A stretch of 64,000 nt of DNA from Gerris lacustris (lineage: Eukaryota; Arthropoda; Insecta; Hemiptera; Gerridae): NCBI GenBank assembly GCA_951217055.1, contig OX578282.1, forward strand, positions 25,362,157 to 25,426,156, written 5' to 3'. Numbering within the stretch: position 1 is the stretch's first letter; every line of letters begins with the position of its first letter. Position numbers and translations under genes: made by a program. The notes beneath the pieces were generated by a model that saw only the letters and a program-made list of their open reading frames with translations, was not told the origin of the DNA and ran no database searches. Shown piece by piece: positions 24,501-40,154 of the stretch.

Positions 24501-27500
24501 ACAACCAATTTAAGTCCTTCTTAGGATAATATCACAGATAGTGCTGGGCCACAAAAAGTGGTAAATCTGATCATAGGAGAAGTACCTGCTCCTGATAAGG
24601 TCTTGTGAATAATAATTGGGAAAATTAATTGTATCCTAATGAAAATTATTTACTATGATTTTTATAAATTCATATACATAATATTTTTGATTAATGAAAG
24701 GGCTTACCTCTAATTCAAAGTAGTTATTCATGATGAGTGGTTTTGTTGATGTTTTTGGTACATCTTCAGCTACATCAATTACATTAACAATAAGCAATGC
24801 TGTGGAGCTAAGGCTTGGTTGTCCAAGATCAGAAGCTATTACAGTGACATTATGAACGGTTTGAGTTTCATAATCAAGGGGTGAAGTCACTGTCACAATA
24901 CCTTCCTTGTCGATTGCAAAAAACTGCCTATGATTCTTCTTACGATGAATATCATACAAAACTAGTCCACTTCCTGTGTCAGGGGAGTCTGAATCATTTG
25001 CATAAATTCTCGCTATAGGTATGCCAGGAACATTATTTTCGACTACACTTGCAAAGTAAATCGGAAGTGCTATGGATCCTTTGAATTCTATCACTGGTTC
25101 TGATGATAGCTCTTGAAGTTCCTCTCTTGTAACTTGAACCACTCTTCCGAATCCATAGAATAGCGGAGGATTATCATTCATATCGACAATTTGAACATTG
25201 ACTTCTACAGTAGATCTTAATCGTTTTTCTAGAGGACCGTTATCTTGAGCTAACACTTTAAAATGATAAATATCTTCTTTCTCTCTATCTAATTTTCCTT
25301 TTACTATAATTTCACCATTTTCTGTTATGGCAAAAGGTAAAATTACTGAAGCGTTGTCTTTCTTCTGTAAGATTGTGTATGTTACATTACCATTTGCACC
25401 AAAATCACTGTCTCTAGCAAACACTCTGCCAACAAGTTGATTTTTGTATGATCCTTCCGGAATGCGGAAATCATACCATGGTTTTTCAAACACAGGTGCA
25501 TTATCATTGACATCTTCAACTATTATTTTTATAGTCTGTGTGTCTTTTAACCCTCCCATATCGGTTGCTGTTATATTTATTTGGAATTCTGATTCTGGTG
25601 GTAATCTACTAGCAACTGTAACTTCTCCGGATATCGGATGAATGGCAAAATGAAGAGCTGAATACGATTTCTCTATTCTTTCCAATGGGAAAAATGATTC
25701 TTTCGATATCATATAAGTCACAGTTGAATTTTCTCCAGTATCTTTATCTAAAGCCAACACTTTTCCCAGTATTCGACCTACTTCAAGTGATTCTGGTACT
25801 CTGATAGTAATATATTTATTATTTTCTTTTGGAAGTGTTTTGTTGCCAAATACCACTTTAAAAATGCTTGCGTTGCTTGCAGACACTTTGAAAGTTTCAA
25901 CATATGGTATTAGCAGCTGAGTTATCGCTGGAGGGTTGTCATTTACATCGTCAACATTAACTGTTAAACGAACCTGAGAACTAAGATTACCTAGAACAAT
26001 AAATAATAATAAAAAAAATAAGTTACCCTTGTTTAAATGTGGGTAGTTTTAATTAAATATGTTAAATGCATAGGTTAATATTATTAGTTAGCTTGAATAT
26101 AATTGCTTTGACACATGAATTACAATGCTAATTTAAACTTTTACAGAATCTAATTTGAACTCTTTAGAAAAGCCTCAACATTAATGAATGTTTTATTTAT
26201 AAATCAACTTCAAGGCCATTATTAATACTGATATGAAGAAATAGAGTTAAACAAATAATTGGTGCTGGGGTCTATTTTTCTCTGTATGTCTCCCGTAGTT
26301 AATGATAATTATAATTTGAATTAAATCAAATACAGTAGAGCGTCGATTATCCGAACTAATGTTTTTTGGGGTGGTTCGGATAATCAAAAATTCGGATAAT
26401 CGAAATTTAAAAGGGAAGATGCAAAAATAATCAACCATGTTTATGCAAAAAGCATATTTGTTTAATTTTTCTAGTACATAATCTTGACCAAGTGATTGAA
26501 TCAGAATTATTTTTTATTCCCGTAATCCTTGATTTACCAACACCGAACTTGATAGCAAATGCCTTAGCTTTCACCTTTCTTCAGCCGCGTAATAATTTCC
26601 ATTTTATCTTTTAATGAAAGCACTACCCGTTTCCTTTTTGTCGACATGTTGAAAGTTTTACTTAAAATATCTAACCACTGACTAATTAAATGTATACCTC
26701 ACAATGAATGATTTGAAACTGAGAGCATTAACATAAAACATAACCGACCAACAGAACAGAAAGGTATTAAATGGAAAAATGCTGCAAATAATTCCACAAA
26801 TTACATAGACAAACAAAAGTTAGTTCGTAGTAAACAAATGTTAATGTCTGCCCCGTCAAACTGAATTCATCGAAATATGGTATCCCTTTATACAACGAAC
26901 ACCGCTCTTTCTAGGAATTAATTTTGCGGTGGCTTTTTATTTTTATTTATTTTTTTTTTTTCCCCCATGAAGCTAGTTCGGATAATTGAACGTTCGGATA
27001 ATCGACGCTCTACTGTAATTATAGTTACCAGTTTACCTTTATCGCAACAAATAGTCATCTATGGCTTACTTGGCTTAAGACAAAGCCATAGTTTTACACC
27101 ATCAGAAGTTACGAGAAAACCAAAAATAACAGTAATAATAATAGAATGTGTTGAATGTAAATAATGTTTGAGAGTAAAGTATGTCTTGCGCTGTTATCAA
27201 ATTAATTTCTTCCGTATTCAGCACTGACGATGGCCTTATATTACATAATATTGAAAGCTAAAATTTCTTTATATTCTAGATTACCCTTGAGGATGCTGTA
27301 ATAAACTTTTTATCAGTTACCTTTGTCTGTCGCCACAAGCGTCATTGAGTAGACATCCTTAACCTCCCTGTCAAGTCTTCCTTTAACTGCAAGATTTCCA
27401 TTTTTGGACAAAGTAAACTTGTCAGAACCTTCGCCCTTAAGGGATATAGTAAACTCAGCATTGACTCCTACATCAGGGTCAGTTGCTTTCACTTTTACAG

Positions 27501-30500
27501 GCAATGTAACACTGCATCCTCCACAGTTTTCAGTCACTCTTCCTTCATAATAAGCTCTTTCAAATGATGGGGCGTTGTCATTAGCATCTTCTACATAGAT
27601 TTGAACCTGTTTGAAATTATTTATTATTATTTCCATCTTTTGAGATTTTGCATCTTTTATTAAAAAGCAAATTAAAGGTTTTGATAATTTGTTCTTTGTG
27701 TTAATTATGGAGGTGAGAGCCCTCAAAATGGTATATATTTTAGATCTAGGTATGTATTGTTTCTGTTTTTTTAAGGCAAAGCTTTAATAACTATTACTTG
27801 ACTAGAGAAGGATTATGTTGTAATTTCAAATAGATAAATATTTTTCTCATACAAATTTTATAATTTTTTTTTAAGGAAATTACCTGAAAATGTCTATCTG
27901 CTCTGGATCCATGCCCTATAACATTTATTAGATAAGAGTCTCTTGTTTCTCTATCAAGTGGTCGCTGTGTATATATTGTTCCATCTTGAGAAATAGCAAA
28001 AACAGAAGCATCCGTTTGATCTGCCAAAGTGAACTTTGTTAGACGCTGTCGCCCTTTACCAGTTGGCTGAGTAATCTTACCGACCATTGCTCCAGATATA
28101 TTCTCTCGAACTTTGAACTCTAGCAGACTTGGGTTTTGTACGCTGAAAGAAGAAAAATTGTTTTAAATTATTAAGTGTGTTCTTCAACGCTTGTAGTTGA
28201 TTTAATTAATGTTTAAATACTCTTTTTGGTGCTGTTTGACTTATACATACCCAGCGAGGTGAGAATCTACAATGTGTATTGTGACATTGGTTACAAGTGT
28301 TGTGCTCTGTTCATCAGTTACAACTGCTTCAAAATCATACACTTCATTTTTATATCTTGATATTTCATCCACTACAGTTATCATTCCTGATCTCTCTTCA
28401 ACGGCAAATGGCACTGAAATAATTTTTCCAAGTTGTAAATAATATTCGTTACATTGTAACTAAATCTTAAAGAGTAATATTGATCTTTTAGATTTTATTG
28501 GTTAGTTGTATGACAATGAATAAAAGAAAAAGGTCAAAACGATGATAAAATTTAGCAAATCATTTTTTAAATCAGTTGACCTAATCCTTTAAGATGTAAA
28601 AGAAGCCCCACACCTGTTTGACATATTTGTATGCATTACCTCCTTCATGATAGCTGTGGAGTAAGTCGAAGAGTGCTTTGGTTTTATCAATTGCCTCATT
28701 TATCCTTATTTGTCCAATACTTGTTCCAATTGCTGCATCATCACCAACCCAAAACTCATAAGGGGCACCAATGAAGTCTGGTAGAATTCTAACTTTGTCT
28801 GGAAAATAATAGAGAATTTTACAAAAAAAAAAGTTAATTATAATAAATAAATATAATTTAATTTAATTTATGAGACCTCTATTATTGAATGCTAATCTAT
28901 TTTGTCTAGCTTCAAATGCTTTCATGTAAAGAATTATAATTAGTTTATTTGAAACTTTCTTGAATAAACTGATTAGTTATTTTCTTTTGAACAATTATAA
29001 TATAATAAAATCAAATTTTTTCTTTGAACTTTATTTATTAGGAGTTAATTCAAAGTAGATTTTATAAGTACGTTTTGATTTTTATAGTGGTGAATAATCC
29101 CATTTTTTTACACTTATGGAGAAACAAAAGAAAACATATTTTGAGCAGAAATAATAAATAGATTAAAAATTTTCCTTCAGATTTGTTTATAATCTTTACC
29201 TATTTGCGATTTAGGTGTTTTGGTAGGAGAGTGTGAGGAATTAAAGCAAAAGTTACAAATAATATATAGGTAGGTAAACAAGATAAAAATTGGAATACTT
29301 GATTATATAAATTCACTACCTATTGCATTTGCGATTTAGGTGTTATGTTAGGAGGGGCTGAGGGATTAAAACAAAAGTTATGAATAATATATAGATAGGA
29401 AAACAAGGTAAAAAATCACTAAGTGAAAAAGATAAATAGATTTATTTTTATAATAAAACACTATGTATTACATTTTTTGGGTATCTCTGAAGAGACCCAC
29501 AAAAGATATTTATTACATATTTTGCCAGTCAAAAAAAGCAATTAATCTAAATATTATTTTGGGTTTTCCACAATGTGCTATTATGTGTTATTTTTAATGT
29601 AATATACTATATCTGTGAAACATTTATAATAAATAAAGAAAAAAAATATAGATCAAAACTGTTAAAGTAATTTATAAAAAAAACTTATAATTAAGATAAT
29701 GCCAGATTTGTATTTCGTTTCAGTTTAAGTGTTTCTATTTTAAAGTTTGATTTTATTTACCTGATGGTACAACTTCGATGCTGACTACAGCCAGAGAGAA
29801 TCTTCTCTCAGAAGGGTTGGCTGGTTGATCTGATGCTTCAATAAATAGGGCTTTCTTTCCCACTGGTAGTGGGCTCTCTGCTACTCTAATCTCTCCTGTT
29901 TGCGGGGATACATGAAACTGGCTTGGCAGTGAACTCTTATTTCCTAAATAATTTAAAAAAAACTTATTTTTTTGGCTTTAAATAACATGTATTACATGCA
30001 GTAAAAATGGATAATATATAAATAAGAGGATAAAAGTACATTACAAGCAAGACAAGTCATTGTCTGAATTCATCGCATTGCTGTTTAACCCTTGAATGCT
30101 AATGGCAGTCGAATCGACGAGCACAGTTTAAACCTTAACCTTTTACACTCGTATGCGATGGTGATGGGTACCCCATCCTTCTGCAGTGCTTAGTAACACA
30201 CCTGCTGTGTAGCAGTAGAAGTCCTTTTGAGCATACACTTGTTTTCTGACAAAATCCCGTCAAAGCTACTTCGTCAATTCGACTAACGTTTAGTGATAAA
30301 CGTAGGGAATTAATTGGTTGTCGAATGAGCCTATAACCTGGGAAAATGGGCCTGGGGTAAGGGGCAATAGGCCTAGGGGTAAGGGGCAATGGGCCTAGGG
30401 CTTTTGGCCTGGGGCATGGGACCTGGTGCGTTAATGTTCACTCAATTTCAGATTCTTCTGATGTTCCTACTAAGTTATTTGTCATAAAATGTTTGTATAT

Positions 30501-33500
30501 CTCACTAATAGATTTAATAATGAGTTCTAAATAGTTTTCTATTTATAAAAGTGTAGTTTCAACCCAAAAAATGTATTTTCTGCATATGTTGTCGAATCGA
30601 CGAAGGTTTAGTAATACCAGCCATCCAATTACCATTAGCATTTAATGAGCACCATACAGCACTTGACGAGTCTTTATATTAAATTCCACTAATTTCCACC
30701 TGACCCAAGACCCTGCATCCGGTTCTGTGTTGTCAACTGTTTCTTATGTTTAAGGCTTTGTTTTATTTGTTGTATAATAAACACTTTTTATAGCCAACTA
30801 CTGTACTTTTATAGATGAACACCCTTTTGCATTATCATAAAAAATATTATTTGCTATACCAGACTTTCATTATAACGGACAACCCTTAGCCCCTAGTGAG
30901 GTTCTATTTAGCAGTATAAGTTGGGTGCAGTCATTAATTATGGCTTTTTCAAAAAGTATTATCAGGCAAACATTGTTGTTAGTTTTAATAAAATTGTTGC
31001 TGAATATAAGTGGATAGATGGCTGAAGAGGTGTAAAAAAAATTTGTAGATATTATATATTTGTTATTTGACGAAAGTTTCAACTTTAATTCAAAATCATC
31101 TTCAATCGTAGGTAGTACAAATTTTTCAATTACTATAAAATAAGTAATATTGCAAATTAGCAATATAATTGCAATGTTTAATTATAAAATTAATTTTGAA
31201 ACGTTTCGTCAAATGAATTATTAATCTACAATTTTTGTTCACTCCTCTTCAGCCATCCAGCCACTTATATTCAGAATTATAAGGGTGTACTGATGAGATT
31301 CCCTATAGGTGTTGAATTATTTTTCATAATTTAAGTCTTAATTGAGTATTTTAGGGTAAATAATTATATAAAAATAGGGACAAGAAAAAGTAAAGATTTT
31401 AAGTCTTAAGTTTTATAAAATTGTTGCTAATATGGTAATAATAATCACATTAATTTATGTATGATGCATATAAATTATGATACAATTTTTATTTTTTTAC
31501 ACCTGCCTTTATCAACTCTAAAAAATGCGTTTCCTAGATGATTCTTGTGTGCTATAGCCTTGCCAAGTGTTAGTAACCATGTAATATGTTATCAACTTAC
31601 ACGACGACACCACCCAAAATGGAGGGTCGCCAACCTTCAATAGTGGTTTTAATTTAATTTATATTTTTAAATTTACCTGTCCTCAAAGGACACACTGTGA
31701 AACCCACTTGGACGGTTCTTACTATTCACTCTAATATTATTTATTTATTATATTTATTGGTTGTTTACCTCTTTTAAGTTCATATAGAATCATTCCATTC
31801 CTTCCAAGATCTGGATCACGTGCTTCCACCTTTACATTAACATAAAAGTATATGAATGTTTTAAAATCATTTTTTTTTAAATGTAAAATTAAGAAATTCA
31901 TTAAAATTTTACTAAATTGAATTTCTAATATAAAAACAGAATTAACACCAATTAATAGGGTTATTTAATATTTTATTTAATTAAAAAAAAAAATTGTGGC
32001 ATAGAAAACTACTCCCTAAGGTGAACCTATACTATTTAATAAGGTATTAAGTTTTTTGAAAGTTACAAACCCTTGGCATATACAATTGTCCATACCTATC
32101 TGTACAGGAGAAGTAAATTACTTTTACTAACATTTTAATAGCTGGTCTATTGTTCATGAAGGAGGTTAGTAGTGTCGTTTTCTACTTCTCATTGTTTAAA
32201 TTATTTTTTAAGAATTTTAATATAAACTTACCTTTCCAACGATGTATCCTACTTGAGCTCTATTGGACATTGTAAATTCATATAGGTTGCTTGGTACAAA
32301 CATAGGATTATTATCATTAGCATCTAATAGTGTCACTTCAACATTCACATAAGATTCCCTGCAAATATCATAATATATAATATAAGTACGTTTATTGTCA
32401 AATAAGAAATATTATTAAACAATTAAACAGTGGGTATTTCATGACTGATTTATTAAATTTTATTAAACTCTATAATTGTTGTCTTTACTTAGTTATCTTG
32501 TCTATAGTCTACATATTACTTTGTGTTATGGTTAGCTTGTTGAGATGTTTATTGTTAGATAGTTTACTTGTTTATTAGTTAACTTGTTTACTTGTAAATT
32601 TCACGTTTCTTTGCAATAATACTAAGTATGTTCACCAGTGCTAAACCTATATAACTTTTTAAATTTATGAGATTCAAACCTTCATCATTTATGTCGGTGT
32701 TTGATCTCAGTCCTCGGTTTCAGAAGCACCAATCTCATATATTTTTGTTAAGATTTTATTTTATTTTATTAAAAGGCAGCTTTATTTTTCTTCTTATACT
32801 GCTTTGTGTTTTTTTTCTGCTGAGCTTATACACAAGGTTTTCGTTACCGAAGGAATGAGATTTTTACTGTCTCAAAATGAAAATTTTTTTCTACCAAAAT
32901 GCATTTCAGACATCTTGTGATTTTTTGGTCTGTCTCTCTCTGTTAGTTGACATTTATGCAAACTCCCATATTTTGATAACTACTTGTCTTGGATAGCATT
33001 TCGAAGTTAGCCCATAAATGGTTCAACATTTTACATGAATTGGCTATTGTAATTAAATTGCATTGGTGAGATTAGAGAGTTCAACATAAATTCCTGATTT
33101 TATTTTTTAATAAATAAATTAGTTATTCAAAATTGTATGTCTGGTAACTTAGTACTTACGTAGATTTGGAAATAGATGGCATTTTCTCTCTTGCAAAGAC
33201 TCTCATTGTAAGGCTTGGTCTTGTTTCTCGATCCAGCTTCGCTTGATTTCTTACTGTCAGCCAGCCAGATCTACCATCTATGCTAAATGCTTGTGCTGGA
33301 TCAACCAAATGGTAAACAAACTCACCATTATCCCCCTGAAAAAAAGAGAAAAAAAGTGAAAATAGAACAATCATAATACATTGATTGTTGTTTTATAAAT
33401 AAAGAAATTATCGGAATAATTTGTTGGGTGTTGGGTCATATTTATTTGACCAAATTATCTAAATCAGGAGAAACATAATGGGAGGACTCGGCATTATCAT

Positions 33501-36500
33501 TTTGATAGAAGGAAAAAAAAGATCAGCTGACAATTAACAATTTTTTTTAGATTTACCTAATTTAGTGCCTTGATTTTTCTTTGAAACCATCTTATTTGTT
33601 CTTGATTAGTTGGGACTACTAAGGAATTAAAAGGCTCACTTTTGTAATATTTCGACTCCTCCTTAGGTAATTTTTAAGCAGACTGACTAAAATATTAAAT
33701 TGAGATGGATTTAAGAAATGATTACATTTGAAATCTGTATAAAAGAGTGAGAAAAAAAAAAAAATCTTAAATTCAGGTGAAATTATGAGACTTGGTTTAA
33801 TCAATATATGTATATAAAATTAAACTTTTTGTCTGTACATTGATTAGAATTGGAAAAAAGGTTGGATTCTTTTTATTTAATACATTACAAAAACTAAACA
33901 GGCCTTGACTTGTTCCCTGTATTTATGTATGTCTCCACAGGTCCGACATTATAGATGCAAAACTGGCTAAAAAAACATTAATTATTATGCAGTAGTGTGC
34001 GTTAACATGGTGGCTTGATTTCGTCTAGAAATATTGAGTAGAACCTGAGTTATAAAATAAAATGTATAAAAAAAGTTTCCTCTTTTAAGAACAATCTTTG
34101 AAAGAAAAGCATAACAATCCAGCAATTGTTTATTAAGTTTTTTTTGATCAAAGCAAATATTTAAAAAAACAAAAAAAAATAATTTTTTTCACCATTTGCT
34201 TTGTTTTTATTTGAACTGTTAATATCATCATTTGTATACTGTTTACTTGGTCGTTTGTTTTTCTTTGAAAATTATTAAATCTTAACTGTGTAGTTTGATT
34301 GCATTCATTTTTTTTTTTTAAACTAATAAATAAGAAAATTCTTGAGGTTTAGTTAAAAACATTTAGGTTTCTAATATTATGCGCAATTAAGATAAATGTG
34401 AGATTTAATTAAATTTTGATTAAAAAGTGGTTTAATCCAAATTTATCGTGCCTAATAATAAAATAGAGGAATTTTTGCATCTATTAAATATCCTCAAAAT
34501 TGCGATTGGGAGGGTAGCATTAGCCCATGCGGAGCAAAGGGGAAAAATAGCCTCCAAACTGCGTTCGCAGAGTATACTGAGTCCTGATTCTTTTCTATGA
34601 AGCCTTTGAAAATAAAATCATTTAGGCATTTATGATAATAGGAAAATAGCCACTAATTTCTAGCATTAGCCCACGCTGTGCAAAAGGAAAAAGTCTAGTT
34701 AAAACATAAGAATTTTTAAAAACCATCACAATTTAATCTTCTAGTCAGACAGCTGAGAATGACCCAAAAAAGGGTCTAGGGGGGGGGGGGGGGGTTAATA
34801 TCACAAAAGTGAGATTTTTAAGCTTTTTTAGTCCAAAAAGCTTACTACTCAAGAATTAAAAACTACAAGAAAGAAATGTAATTCTGTCATCTTATTTGCT
34901 CGTTGCAGTTTTTATAATTATTATTGAAATTTCTGTAGGCTAAAAAGGTTTTTTTTTTAGTATTTTGAGTTATCTTTTCCTGAATCTTTACTAACAAATG
35001 TGTTAGCTCAAATATTTAATTTGTTGGCTTTCACATTTTATAAAAGAGGATTGGATAAGAGGAGATCAAAGTTAAGGAAGGTATTAGGAATAAAAAAACA
35101 TTTTACGCCTAGTTAGATTGGTCAAGGGAGATTGGGGGGATTGATCAAACATTTGAGAGTACCTCTTATTTTGAAAAACATTGTTACATCTTTCTTGGAT
35201 TTCTCTTTGAACTAAAAGGCTTAATGCATCTAAAAAATGATCATTACTGAAATCCGCAAAGCAAAAAAATAGCAATGGTGTCTAGAAACAAATTAAATTA
35301 TACCTAAATTAGAGTAGTTAAAAATAAAAATAGGTAAACCGTACTAATAGGTTTAATTTAGTTTTTTTTTTAGCAAGTTAAGCTACTTAGTAAAATAATC
35401 TTCAATTTTCTAAAACTACTCACTTGATCTTTGTCTCTTGCACTGACTTGAAGTACACTGAAGCCATTAGGAAGGTTCTCGACTATACTGATGTTATAAA
35501 GTTCTACTTCAAATTGAGGCTGATTGTCATTCATATCAATCACTTCTATTTCCACTCGAGCTAATCCTGTTTTCAATGGGTTGTCTATTTGGGTTGCCTG
35601 GATCTGCAATCAAACATTTGAATTACCTTAGAATTCATGTATAAAAACAGTATATGCTACTTTAAACCATTAAGGTACGTTTTCCTAGACTCGGAGCAAT
35701 AGTCGCTGGCACAAAATTATAAGAGTTTGCATGTTAAGAGTTGCTCAGCTAGGAAAACGGTGACAGGCAAACTCAGAAGAGGAGTCCTCAGCGGTAGTCT
35801 ATCGCTTGAGTCGTGTCTAGGAAAATAAAGCTTTAGTCTGTCACCATTCAGTAATTAATTTTTATACACTTTTTATCTGCCAAAATAGGTCTCATACCTA
35901 ATGACTGAATCTCATATGAATACATTTCAAGGATTTCTTCAAATAAAAAATATATTTAGCAGTAAAAATTTAATTTTAATAGCTTTCTTTGTAGATCCTT
36001 TTTAAAGTTTTGGTTTGAAAGTTAACTAAATAATTTTAAATTTTTATTTTCTCATATACCTGGTGTATATACAGTAAGTATTGATAAATTTGGTTTTGAG
36101 ATTTTGATGGATTTTCCTGCTTTAAGGTTCCCTTAGTCCAAAAATGTGTTAATGGTTTTGCTTCCGAGCTTACCGAAGGTAACGGAAGCATTGTGTTAAC
36201 TTTTGAGAACGAAAAACTTTTATGCCTCCGATTTCAAAAATTCCAAGACAGAAATCCGTTTCAGACATCAGGAAACATTTTTGGTCTCGTGTCTGTCTGT
36301 CTGTCTGTCTGTCGGTCTGTGTGTCCGCGAATTATGAAACGTGCGACGATAACTTGAGTAAATGTCGACTGATTTTGATGAAATTTGGTAGACATGTTCA
36401 TTTTACCAATGCCCAGGACGAGTTCGTTGGACAACGTTATCCGTCCAAGCGTTCACGAGCAACGCTCGCGTAAACGTGAACTTTAAATTAAAAATTGGAA

Positions 36501-38798
36501 TTTTAGGTCGGGGAAAAAATCTAACTTTATCTATTCAATGAGACAAACATTTTTTTCAAATACAATTTTTTAGTAAAACCAACAGCGACACCGCTATGAA
36601 GTGTTAAAGATCGCTAAAACTATTAATAGTTTTTACAAAATTAACAATATTACAATAAAGTAATATAACAATAATTGTTATAGCACATGATAGGATGCGA
36701 GGAAGCTATGTGCCACACTAATTGGCAGTCTATTTTTTTTTTTTTTTTTTTTTTTTCAAAAAAAAGAAATGTCTGTAGTCTTTGGTCTTTAGTCTATTGT
36801 CTGTTGTCTGCAGTCTATGCACACATGAGGAGCCTAAGCTGCAGGCCCAGTTGTGAAAGTTCCACATAACCTCGATGGAACTAACTATGTTATTTACATT
36901 ATGTTCAAGCCGAATACTAGACATTTTTGCAGTGTTCTAATTCTTTAAAAAAATCATATTTTATTTTCTATCTAGTATGGCCTTAAGCTTAGTCCACAGC
37001 GGGACTCAATTTTGCGCATCTGTGTTTAGGGGCTGAATGGCAACAGTGCCGATTCAGGCCCATAAAAAAAGTTGAGTCCTGGTGTGAAGTAAGCTTTGTA
37101 GAGATTGAAATACGTAATAAAAAGGGAAAACTTTGTCATTTGACTGATTAATTGTCAAAAAATTTCTTAAATAATCTTCCTTTCTTTGTTGTTTACTAAA
37201 AAAGAAGAACATTATACTAACTATTTAAAAAATTAAGTAATCCTTTTTTTTAATAAATTATGGTAGATAGTGAATTGAATTTACCTGAAGAGTAAATAGG
37301 TTTCCTGGCATATTATCCAGATCTATTTCTTTCTCTAAGTAGAGGCTTCCATTAGCACTGTTCATGGAGAAGAGTAGTTTCTCGTTGCCTGCCACTATAT
37401 CGTACCTCACTGATGTGTTGATCTGACGATCCTCATCATATGCTTTAATAGGTGGCTTGAACTTGAGAAGTTTGTGAATACGTTTTCCCTAACGACACAT
37501 AAAAATACAATAGTTGAAAAAAGGTGATGATAATTATGAGCATTTATCAAGGGTGAGAAAATATTTTCCCTTTAGTATTTTACTATTTTGTGTTATAACT
37601 TGATACTATCAGTTAAAATCAGCTGGGAGGGAGTCTTAAATATAACCTTTTAATTAATAATGTAGATAATGCAATTTTAGTCCTAGCCAGCAAATTTGGC
37701 ATCTAACTAACTAAAATTTGGCTTCTGAACACTGAGAGAGGGTTGCAAATTATTTTTCCAGCTTTTCAGTTCAGTATTGGTTTCATCCTTTGGTTTGAAT
37801 TACATAGTGCAGTGGTCAGATCTTCTTTGAACAAGGAGTCTCTAAATAATACATGAATAAATAATCGTTGAATATTTTATTGGCTCGACACTTCAATATA
37901 TTAATTAACTTCAGAGCTATGGGCGGTGTGCATATTTTCTACTATTAATATCCCATTATCCACCAAATAAAGAAGACAATTTCGCAAGCAGTAACATATT
38001 TATAAATGGAGTCCAACATATTTTTGACTAAACCAATTGAAAAAAAAAATAAATAAAAAAATAAAAAATCATAAGTATTTGTCAAGGTTGATTCATTTAA
38101 TTGCACATAAGTTCAAATTACTGGCAATCCATGCCTAAAGATCAAACCATCAATATTATTACCAAAGATAAAGCTTTAAAGAATATAAAAATAAGATTCC
38201 ACTTTTTTCAAAAGTTCCCATTTTGGAAGATTGATCAATTTAAATTGGGAGATACCTTGATAAAAATGTTACTGCAAACCGCAGATATTGATTGACAATT
38301 TTAACAATTAACAGTATCAAACATATTTATATGAGTGAATTATGCAAATAATGTAGAGTAGTCTTATGATGTTGGATAGATTATTGGCTCGACACTTCAA
38401 TATATTAATTAACTTCAGAACTTTGGGCGTTTTGTTCATTTGTAGTGTTAATAACCCATTTTCCTCCAAATAAAGAAGACAATTTCTCAAGCAGAATAAT
38501 GAAACATTATTTCCACTGAGATTTTGTAAAGTCAAAATAGTAAAATAATGAGTATATTATTATAATTCTGTATTAAAATGTTGTGGATTATTGACTGGAA
38601 ACTTGTCAATTTTACTGTTGGAAATAATGAACTATCTAGCTTAAAGTAAGATTAATTTTTCTTATTTGAAAATTCTTAGATCTAATAAACCATTAGCAAT
38701 ATTGTTGGAGAGCTTAAGTGCATTTGGCTAGCAAATGCACACTTTAATCCACCATGTAAAGAACGTTTTCCCGTCTCTGATGGAAAATTATTGTTATT

Positions 38799-38885
<87 letters not shown>

Positions 38886-40094
38886 CTTTTTTTTTTTAGT
38901 TGAATTTATCCACACTCTCTCTATATTTATGTATTTATAATGTAAATAATAAAAAACTCCCATATTTTATTCAACATAAAGTGTAGGTTCATACTCTTTA
39001 TTATTCCTTATGCACTTTACTTTCTTCTGCTTTCATTCAGTATAGACTTTCTTTAACTAAGTACAAAAAATAGGATACTGATCTCTAATCTCGAATAGAA
39101 AAATTTATGGTGTGCTTTTTTTCCATTTAAAGTTTATTAAATATTGTACATTCATAAATTTATCATGATACTATAAGAAACTAATGTAAGGTTTTGAATT
39201 ATAACTACATAGAAACTTCCTCTTATACATACAGTAGGAGTAAAAGTAAGGTGGATAAACTACTTCCTAATAGGCACACCTCCTTTTAAGGTGAGGTGAA
39301 GATACAACAGCTAACTCTAGGAATTAATTTGTACTTGATCTTTAGTCCAGGTAACCTCCAGCTTTGGTTTGTCAGTTTGGTTTGTGGAAGTAGTGGCTAC
39401 CTCTGCTAGTTCTTAATCCCTTCTGTCCATAATAAGTTTTTCTTTTTGTGAAAGCAATAAAAGACAATAAGTTAAAACAAGTTTTATCTTACAGTATTAT
39501 TGCTATACTCCATAATCACTAGCCTTCCATCTCACTTTGTATCCCAACTAGATGCCGATTAAGAGCACATATTTTTTTCTTAACCATTAAACTACTTATA
39601 TTATGATTTGTATATTCACATTGCATTCTTAATAAAGTTGGTTATATTTAAAAAGTGTTGTAATTTAAAGTTGAGTCTGTAGAGAATATAATTACGATAG
39701 AAGTGCTAGATTAATATACTTGTAATTTAGAAAAAAATCTGACTAGATTCGAGTCTTTAAAAAATGAATCCCCAATGAGGGATTATTTGGAGGGAGGATG
39801 CCTACCTAATAAGATAAAATAAAACTTAATCTTCTACGCTGAAGCTTTATATAAATGAGTTATTAATTTAATAATGGTTTAGATGTTAAGTTAATGTTCA
39901 TTTTTACTTCTTTTAAAAGAAATGTTTAATCATTTTTTAATAACCTTATAATAGTAATAAAATAACAACACATTTAAAATGAAACTGTCTTAATTCTTAC
40001 AAAATATTTTTTTTTAATTGTTAATAACCAAATAAAATTGACTCGACAGAAATAATTTTTATGATGTTTGAATATGGGATACCTTAGAAATTTG

Positions 40095-40154
<60 letters not shown>

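Noticed and set aside
36222..36473. 83-codon ORF with similar frames at 45.4 and 61.6 kb
   Set aside because: The shared peptide (ISKIPRQ...SVSDI) comes from the R1 repeat; frames are broken in other copies and open on both strands, so it is not coding.
38682..38963. 93-codon ORF, minus strand
   Set aside because: Mostly a translated (AT)n microsatellite.
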